Below the pieces are notes generated by a model that saw only the letters and a program-made list of their open reading frames with translations, was not told where the DNA came from and searched no databases. The translations under genes and the position numbers were made by a program. DNA of 64,000 nucleotides from Acheta domesticus (Eukaryota; Arthropoda; Insecta; Orthoptera; Gryllidae), in assembly GCA_031308135.1 (NCBI GenBank), contig JAHLJT010000631.1:31454271-31518270 (forward strand). Direction: 5' to 3'. Shown here piece after piece: positions 56,936 to 64,000 of this stretch. Positions within the stretch are counted from its first letter, which is position 1. Each line of letters opens with the position of its first letter.

Positions 56936-58790
56936 CGATTTCCGATTGTAGGTGTACGAAATATGAAAATACCTACATGTTGATTAATGCACGGCAAAAG
57001 TAATAATTTTCATCAATCGCAAACTTCCAGTAAACACGCCAAGAACAAGACGTAGTCTCAATACAAAACGAAAACAATCTGGAGTAAATTCAACAGTATT
57101 GCTATGTAACATCATAAAAATGAATTTCGAGAACTCTAAAACAATTCGATACTTCAAACTCGAAAGAAGAATAATTCCTAATACAAAGGTGTGTATTAGA
57201 CGAAAAGAAACACAATGTGAAAACAAGGAATAAAGAAACTTTAAAAACTACATTTCTACGGAACTTCGGAGAACACGAATATATCACTCGCGAAATGATT
57301 CTGAAAACAAAAATCTACAGATTTGTATTTATGTCACATTTCGGCAATAAATTTCGCGTCTTATACGAATATAAAAAAATGTTTCTTCGTTGTGAATCAA
57401 TCGATATGCCAGAACCGTCGGAATTGGGGTCATCGGCAAAATTCCAGATCTATCATATAATCAGCTAGCACAGTACACAAGTAATATCTATTTGAAGAGC
57501 ACGTAATAATCATATAAGATTTAATACTCCAGGGCGGACATGCAAAATCGAAGCAAATATCTTCAAACGTTGTACTGAAAAGTGCCGGACGGGAATATGC
57601 AAAGAGCTTAGAGAAAAGAGCTCACACGACCATTCAGATCGTGAGAAAACGTCCGTTGGCATTACAGTTTCCGAGAATCGAGGGCTCAGCGTAAGCGCCC
57701 AATGCTTCATTTAATGGGAATTCCAGGAAAGTGGGAACTGCTCTGTCGTCCACATACGCCGTTCCTTGGGCGCAATCACGGCGGCGGTGGGCGTTTCATA
57801 ATTCACTAAAGCGAACGCCCACGCACGGATCTTCGGTCCATTCGTGGAAAGGCTCGCCGCGGTGTCGATTAACAGATTTATTACCTTCACTTATATGTTA
57901 CATCATATTTTTATTCCTGCAACGAAAGCGTTATTAACTTACAAACACGAATTTTAATCATCATCATCCTTACCGTAATATTTTTTTCGATGATACTGAC
58001 GGTAATAATTTCTCTTCATGCTTTTGAAATATACATTGGTATTTATGATGTGCGGATTCCCAAAAACACTGAAGACATTTACAGTGATTTTTTTCACTTC
58101 TTATCCAAAATTCTAGGCGTACAGTATTCTTTCCGTCATTAACGGCATAAAATGAGATGTAAATTGGGAAGTGATTTAATTTTATATTATTAATATGATA
58201 ATACGGTATAAATTGAAAGATAACAATCAGAAAATTCATTCTTACAAGTAATCACTTTATCAAGAAGAAAGAAATGAGTGCAATTGAATAAAATTACCGA
58301 TAAGAATTTCAATTAGAAACCAATTATTCAACAATATTCAAAGTTCAACCACTCTTAACGTAAAAGTTCAAAATATCTTGAACATGTAAATATCCTTTGA
58401 GAGAATAGCAAGAAGAAGAAAATGATTGTATTCATTACTTGCACATGTCGTACCACGTAGAGATGTAGATCATAGATTTGAATGTCACCAACGTATAATG
58501 TTGGATCTCACTGGGGAGAGTGGAACGAAGCGGGTTAAGCAAGCGTCCTCTAGAAGCGAACGTCACCAATTCATTTGCAACTTCACAGTTCTTAACAAAA
58601 AGCTCCGGGAGATGGCCACCCATAAAGCGGTAAACTTTCTCCGAAAATGAAGGCATTCTTATTCTTCATACTTTATTAACTGATCAAGAATAAGAAGTGT
58701 TTTGATACATCACAATTATACTCGCAATAAAGAATAGAAATACAAATAAAGTATTTGAATTACGAAATATAGATATTACAATAATAAAAC
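56936..58790. other. AT-rich spacer
   Basis: No supported gene. Small GC-richer patches near 57540-57860 have short frames without motifs. Confidence 0.5.
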
Positions 58791-58796
58791 CTGCAA

Positions 58797-59110
58797 GCCG
58801 GCCCGGATAGCCGGGATCGCTAAAGCAATAGTGCCGTGGCGATCTCGGACGGAAGGATCGCGGGTTCGAGTACCGCCACTGGCATGTGTGTTTGTGTTTG
58901 CCTGTATGTGTGTGGCGTCCTTCCACCGCACATTATCATCATCTTCCATATCCTAGGGCTAACAACCCTGGGGGATAAAATAGGATCCAGCTAAATGCTG
59001 ATCCCGTAATATAAATTATATGCACCTGCTACCGAAATAATGAAATTGAGCCCTGGTAAATGCAGGGTGCATGCACGCCTGGTCCAAGACGACCTATTCG
59101 CGGACAAAAA
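58797..59110 (+). mobile_element. SINE C (tRNA-headed, different body)
   Basis: Head GGCCCGGATAGCCGGGATCG, then GCGATCTCGGACGGAAGG and box B TCGCGGGTTCGAGTACCGCC. The body has TGTGTGGCGTCCTTCCACCG, CTAGGGCTAACAACCCTGGG and GATCCAGCTAAATGCTGATC. It is unrelated to the bodies of SINE A and B. The 3' end is taken at the A-run near 59105. No clear TSD. Confidence 0.75.
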
Positions 59111-59339
59111 AAACGACAATCTGTAAATAAATCTAAGATTTTCTTAAAGTGAGATTTGTTAGTAAGAATTACTGTATTACTTTTCCTTCGTTTTGTCCCC
59201 TTAACCCTCAGTCACTTTCAGCTACACTTCTACACATCGTCAGAAATTAACCCCCCCACTTCCTTAACGCTATCATCTCTATTTCCTCCTGCAACTCACT
59301 GGGTCGTCCTTTCTCATTATTTGGGGCACATCCATCTTC

Positions 59340-60250
59340 CAGGGCGTCGCGGCACAATTGCCTGTCGGGCGAACAGCTGCCGGCGGAGCGCGCCTTCACA
59401 CCCTCCCAAGCGTCCTCCTCAGTCCGCGCCCCCGACCCCACCCCGCAGTCACCCCGGCGCTGTCGCAGCCCCTCGCCCGCTGCGGGCTCCCCCGGTCTCG
59501 GCCTTGTTCCCTGTCGCCTCCACACGCTCCACAGTCCCCAGCCCTGTTGCTCCCTCTCACCCCGCAGCCGACGCCCCGTCCTCACCCCTCGAGCACTCCG
59601 GACTCCGTCGTCTCTCGCCTTCAATGCCGCCCCGGCCGCCTCCGCGCCCACATCGCCTCCTCCCGCCTCTGTTCCCGCCCCGCCCGTAAGGCTAGACCGA
59701 TTCGAGTTCCACAGTTGTCATTCCGGCCGCCGCCGCCGCCCCGTCCTCACCCCTCGACCGCCCCGAGCTTTGCAGTCCTCGCCCGCACTGCTTCTGTTTC
59801 TTCAGCCCTCGCCACAGTAAGGTCCATCGTTTTGGCCGCTTCTCTCGCCACAGTTCCATCGCAGGCTTGCTCTCAGCCGCCGCCTCTGCCCCTGCTGTCG
59901 TGCCTCCATCTCGCCGCAGCCCCATCATAGACCCCTCCCAGTCCTCGCCCCTCAACCGCTCACCACCGCTGCCGCGGCCGCCCCCTCACGCTCCTCCGTC
60001 CTCGTCCCCGCCCCAGTCGCCGCACGTCGTAGCACTCAACAGCGCTCGAATTACTGTTTGTGTTTTCGCCCGCTTCTTTCCGGCAGGCGGCCGCCTCCCA
60101 TCACGTCCACTTTGATTAGCCTATTCTGACGCTGTTGACACGCGCCGCCGCCCCGCCCACGCCGCCGCCACCGCCGCCTGTGGGATTCTTCGCCTGGATA
60201 CCTCGCGGGCTCCTCGCGGCGCCCACGCACAAACAGCTCGGGGCGGTGGA
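59340..60250. other. C-rich GC island with loose 165- to 200-bp internal repetition
   Basis: The word CCCGTCCTCACCCCTCGA occurs near 59577 and 59741, with a variant CAGTCCTCGCCCCTCAACCG near 59941. It has the mirror-image strand bias of the G-rich island at 48 kb. The long Pro/Ser/Arg/Ala frames are compositional. Confidence 0.5.
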
Positions 60251-60365
60251 GGGGGCAGTGCTGCTGGAAGTAGCAGGTAAGATGGCAGTTGTGGAGTTAG
60301 CCAAGGTGGTTATAGTGATGCTGGTAACTACAATGGTGGAGATGGTATAATGGGGTGGTCACGAC

Positions 60366-60617
60366 CACTGGCGGATCCAGAGGGGGGCATGGGGGCCATA
60401 GCATCCCCAAAAAAAGACTTAGAGTTTTCGTTTAACTTTTTTGATTTGGAAAAATTGATTTTAATATTTATTTATGTTCGAATTATATAATTATTTAAAT
60501 ATTAACATAGCAAATCTACAGTACATGAATAATGTAAAATATAATAACAAATATGTTTATTATTTAAGAAAAATCTACAATGGCGCTCCCCAAAATGATC
60601 GGCTGGATCCGCTCCTG
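60366..60617 (+). mobile_element. hAT-like MITE (GGCGGATCCAG type), copy 2, complete
   Basis: Left end CACTGGCGGATCCAGAGGGG and right end, reverse-complemented, CAGGAGCGGATCCAGCCGAT. The first part has GGGGGCATGGGGGCCAT, as in many GATCCAG-type hAT MITEs. It is colinear with 41722-41947. Confidence 0.88.
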
Positions 60618-60638
60618 ACACAATTGGTATTGGGAGCC

Positions 60639-60879
60639 TTGAGCGGATCCAACCGATCACTTTGAAAGGGGTCTTCACAGATTTGTGTTAAATAATAAAC
60701 ATTTATTATATTGTTTATTATTTTTGTAGTGTATAAATCATACTATACAAGTATTCTTTTAAATAGTTACATAATTATAATATAAATAAGTATTTAAATC
60801 AATTTTGCAAACTAAAGGAAGGTGACAAACGAAACCTCTAGGCCTATTTTGGGGGGGGGGCATGGATCCGGAACTGGTG
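60639..60879 (-). mobile_element. hAT-like MITE, copy 3, inverted next to copy 2
   Basis: On the minus strand it starts CACCAGTTCCGGATCC, has a C11 run (plus-strand G run at 60851-60861), GCAAAATTGATTTAAATA, AATAAATGTTTATTATTTAA and AAAGTGATCGGTTGGATCCG. It lies only about 21 bp from copy 2, tail to tail. Confidence 0.85.
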
Positions 60880-61190
60880 TCACCGTTGGCGGCGGAGGAG
60901 ATGGCGGTGGCGGAGTTTGCAGTGCCATCGGTGGCGGCGAGAGATGCGCTACAGAGGCTGCGGCGGTGGCGACGGTGGCGTCTTTCGCTTCCTCGTTCCC
61001 ATCCCCCGCCTGGGACCGCCGCTGCCGCTGATAAGTGTCGGCGGGCGCTCTCGTTTCAGGGGGCTCCGATTCAAAGCAGAAAGCCTGGGAAGCTGAAAGC
61101 ACTCTCTCCGGCGCGTTGCGACTAAACGCCCACGGCCCCGCCCCCGCCCCCGCCATCCCCTCCCCGCCGCCGTAAGCTCGCGCCGTGGTT
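60880..61190. other. GC island with GGCGGTGGCG-type triplets
   Basis: Begins at the end of MITE copy 3 with GGCGGCGGAGGAGATGGCGG and ends with CCCCCGCCCCCGCCATCCCC. No gene is supported. Confidence 0.55.
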
Positions 61191-62504
61191 CATTTGGCCG
61201 ACTAGTTGGGCGAAAACTTAAAGAGCTTCGGGGTGTATTTCTGCGCTTAAAGCACTTCGTGTTATTATCTCAAACAAGCTCTTTGCATGCCTGTTTCTTT
61301 TATATATATGTATTACAGCTTCGAGCACTTTCCATTTGATCTGGTTCGTTACGTCAATTTTGTTTACTCAATATAAATTCGATTGTATTCGGATAAAGGG
61401 GGATGTCATAAAAGTTAGCTTGTAGAAAAGTCGAAATGAAATTTCATGCCATCGTTATAAATCAGAAAATATTTCCAATATATTAAATTTCCTTCTATTT
61501 TAACAATATTATATATCTACTTGCGCTTTAAGCATTAATGGATCCAACAAAAGTTAAAGAAGACAATAACCCAACTCCACTCCCTTCCCCTACCAAAAGA
61601 GTGACTTGTTTTCATTTGCATATTTTATTTTCCTGGTACGCATACGCACTCAGATAAATTACTGAATTCGTATCGACAGTATAAGAGGTTATAAATAACA
61701 TGTGCAAATGGAGATAAGCCACTTGTTTCTTGAATGATGCACGGAAAGTATAATGGGATGGAAGTACTTTTCCGTGTTTGCTGCCCTGAGGTTTTCATAA
61801 GCGTGGACAGTGCCGACTGCAGTTGTGAACTCCCTCTGTTATTCTATCATTTGACTCGGGTAATTCTGAATTGCATTAGCCCCGTACTTATTAGTTTCAG
61901 TAAAACATTTTATGTTTAAAAGGATTCAGTTTACACGTTCCAAAGGAGAAAAGTGGCTTATATCTCTTTATTCGAACCGAAAATTTAAGTTGATGTTTCT
62001 GCCCTTTTAAACATTAACTTGATAGTGTTAAATATTCTGATGACTTTAGTCTCTTTACCCACTTACAGATTTTTTCAACTCTGAACGACCTACACAACGT
62101 TACTTCATTTTTACAAGACACTGACAACTACCTTTACACGAACACTTAGTAGTGAAAATTAATCATGAATCAAAAGCACAAAAATATTGCACTCAGAAGT
62201 ATTGGAGGGAGACATTATATTGAACTAGTTTTAGCTGGTTCAGCAAAGCGTGTCGACTTCCAGACGTAATATGAAGAAAGAATGTGAAAAAAAAACCTAC
62301 ATAATGAAAAACCCCACATAAAAAACTGAAGGGAAGAAGGGAAAGGAAAAAGAGAATCAGCCGATTAGAAAGAACTTCCTTCATGACCAGGAATATTGGA
62401 AACTGTCGAACGGAAATAGAGAACCGAAAAAAATGATATTCATGCTATAGAGAACAGGCCATGGAGGTCCAAACGACAGATGAGAACCAAAATACAGAAT
62501 TTAA

Positions 62505-62506
<2 letters not shown>
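61191..62506. other. AT-rich spacer
   Basis: Nothing supported. The short frame at 61734-61919 has no motif. Confidence 0.5.
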
Positions 62507-62536
<30 letters not shown>

Positions 62537-62558
62537 TATTATTATTATTATTATTATT
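62507..62558. repeat. (AAT)n-(ATT)n inverted microsatellite
   Basis: About nine AAT units switch directly to about eight ATT units, giving a perfect hairpin with arms of about 24 bp. Confidence 0.97.
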
Positions 62559-62699
62559 CAAACAAAACATGGGAAGACTATGAATTAGTTTATTGTCCAG
62601 ACGCAAATGTAGAACCTACAGCTCCACAAAGTAACTTCATAAAGCCAGTTTCAAACTGCCCGAAAATCGCTATCAGGATGTTCCACACTACCACGACAA

Positions 62700-63300
62700 A
62701 AAAGGGGTGGGGGTGGGGGACGAGGATCGACGAAGTGGGGCAGAACGGAGGTCCCGGGGCGACGAGCGAGCAAGGCCGAAAGAGGCCGGGCGAGGCGAGG
62801 GCAAAAGATCGCAGATACAAAAATGAGGACGACGCCGCCGCCGCCGCCGCCGGCGCTCGGCTTAAGGAGCGGCCGTGGCGTAGGCGTCGCCGGGAGCGCG
62901 GCGCGGCGCGGCGTGGGCGTGAGGCGAGGTCGCGACATCGCGAGCGAGGGCAAGAGCACGTCGAACTTCGTCGGAAAGTCATTAGAACCGCCCTACGGAG
63001 ACGTGCTTCAAACCTACGTTCGAGGACGTTGTACACTAATTGCCGCCCGAGCGAGAAAACGAAAGAAAATGAACGCTGAACGCGCTTATTATGCAGGGCG
63101 TCGCGACGCGGCGACGGCGGCGCGGATGTAGTCACGCTGGCATTACTCAACGGCCGCGGGAGCAAAACTGCCGACGAAGAAAGAAGGAAGAACTCCATTA
63201 CGAAGGCGCACGGAAATTAGAACTCGTGGAATTTTTACTCACACATCGCCATGCATTAAAAAAAAACAACTGCCGGCCGGCCGGAGTGTAAGAGGAGAGG
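62700..63300. other. GC-rich island
   Basis: Contains a GACGCCGCCGCCGCC run near 62830 and GGCGCGGCGCGGCG words near 62898. Overlapping frames on both strands are Arg/Ala/Pro-rich. No gene was recognised. Confidence 0.5.
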
Positions 63301-63499
63301 GGTCGAGGGGTAAAGTTGGGGGAGTGTTCGCAGATTGCTGGGGCGGAGCGCGGAGACGCGCGGCGAGGGCGGGGGGGGGTGACGTCGTTCATTCATTCCT
63401 TCATTCATCTGGCGGCGCGGCGTCCTCCCACTTAAGAGAAAGGGGCCCGCCGCGGGCCACGCGCGCCTCGTCAACGCCCGGGCCACTTCCGCGTCGCCG

Positions 63500-63689
63500 G
63501 CGGCAGGTGGAGATGGAGGCGGCGGCGGAGGCGGAGGCGGCGGTGACGTCGGTGGCGGTGGAGGTGGCAGTGGTGGTGGAGGCGGTGTCGGCGGTGTCGG
63601 CGGCGGTGGCAGTGGTGGCAGCGGCGGCGGCGGCGGCAGCAGTGGCGGTGGAGGCGGCGGTGGCGGCGGTGGCGGCAGCGGCGGTGGCC

Positions 63690-63721
<32 letters not shown>

Positions 63722-64000
63722 GGTGGTGATGGCGGTGACGGTGGTGGCGGTGGCGGTGGGAGTGGCAGTTGCAATGGCGGTGGCGGTGGCGGTGGCGGTG
63801 ATGGCGGTGACGGTGATGGCGGTGGCGGTGGGAGTGGCGGTTGCAATGGCGGTGGCGGTGGCGGTGGCGGTGGCGGCGGCGGAGGCGGCAGTGGCGGTGG
63901 AGGCGACGGTGGCGGCGGAGGTGATGGCGGCCGCGGCGGCGGAGGCGGAGGCAGAGGCGGTGGTAGCGCCGGCGGCGGCGGGGTGAAGATTGAGGTGCAG
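63500..64000. repeat. (GGC/GGT)n trinucleotide array, continues to window edge
   Basis: About 480 bp of GGCGGT, GGTGAT, GGCAGT and GGAGGC triplets. A longer period is visible: GGCGGTGGGAGTGGC with TTGCAATGGCGG recurs at about 63755-63776 and 63826-63847 (71 bp apart). Open frames of poly-Pro, poly-Ala or Gly type are by-products. Confidence 0.92.

Noticed and set aside
58797..58872. tRNA-like sequence
   Set aside because: It is the head of SINE C. No proper acceptor stem, and a SINE body follows directly.
59156..60115. Pro/Ser/Arg-rich frames of 177 and 190 codons
   Set aside because: C-rich degenerate repeat. The two frames overlap in different phases with equal openness.
63256..63986. Poly-Pro (minus) and Ala/Val-rich (plus) frames of about 200 codons
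   Set aside because: Triplet-array artefacts.

Overview
The window looks like nuclear DNA from an insect or other arthropod with a large, repeat-rich genome. AT-rich spacer alternates with GC-rich islands, and nearly every element I can identify is a eukaryotic transposable element: tRNA-headed SINEs with target-site duplications (TSDs), Tc1/mariner, pogo-like, piggyBac-like, hAT-like and 3-bp-TSD (PIF/Harbinger-like) non-autonomous elements, a non-LTR retrotransposon tail and simple repeats. The order of insect is not decided. There is no operon structure, no rRNA or true tRNA gene, and no convincing multi-exon host gene.

Only one intact-looking protein-coding segment is present. On the minus strand at 1-1326, a reading frame of 442 codons without a stop runs off the left edge. 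It belongs to a recurrent, functionally uncharacterised invertebrate family with CxxC pairs and an RNase H-like-looking middle part. All other coding similarity is decayed: a scrambled mariner transposase at 14990-15520, a Tc1/mariner-type transposase at 21.8-23.6 kb split by a LINE fragment, and that LINE's own C-terminus.

Layout. 1-5.9 kb: the partial gene and AT-rich spacer. 5.9-7.3 kb: a 1.4-kb terminal-inverted-repeat (TIR) element. 7.5-11.5 kb: a SINE, a microsatellite-headed repeat and a 3-bp-TSD element. 13.7-17.1 kb: three copies of a short dispersed repeat, one leading into a pure GGC/GGT array, plus the scrambled mariner. 16.2-16.9 kb: second copy of the 3-bp-TSD element. 18.9-20.9 kb: full-length SINE and a ~300-bp tandem array. 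21.7-23.7 kb: nested mariner/LINE. 25.7-30.5 kb: CpG-rich island, two palindromic MITEs and a large inverted repeat. 32-43 kb: SINE, MITE and minisatellite mosaic in purine-skewed GC islands, including a hairpin retroposon with a perfect 14-bp TSD. 44-47 kb: SINE, mariner MITE and piggyBac MITE. 48-51.5 kb: G-rich minisatellite and a three-level nest. 53-59 kb: mostly AT-rich spacer with a 5S-like element and a third SINE type. 59-64 kb: C-rich island, an inverted hAT-MITE pair and terminal GGC/GGT arrays.

The region is best read as an archaeological stack of insertions. Recurrent themes are two SINE families sharing a 3' tail (so probably one LINE partner), MITEs with near-palindromic bodies, and GC-rich tandem arrays that begin exactly at the edges of transposons. 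All similarities were found by eye; no database search was run.
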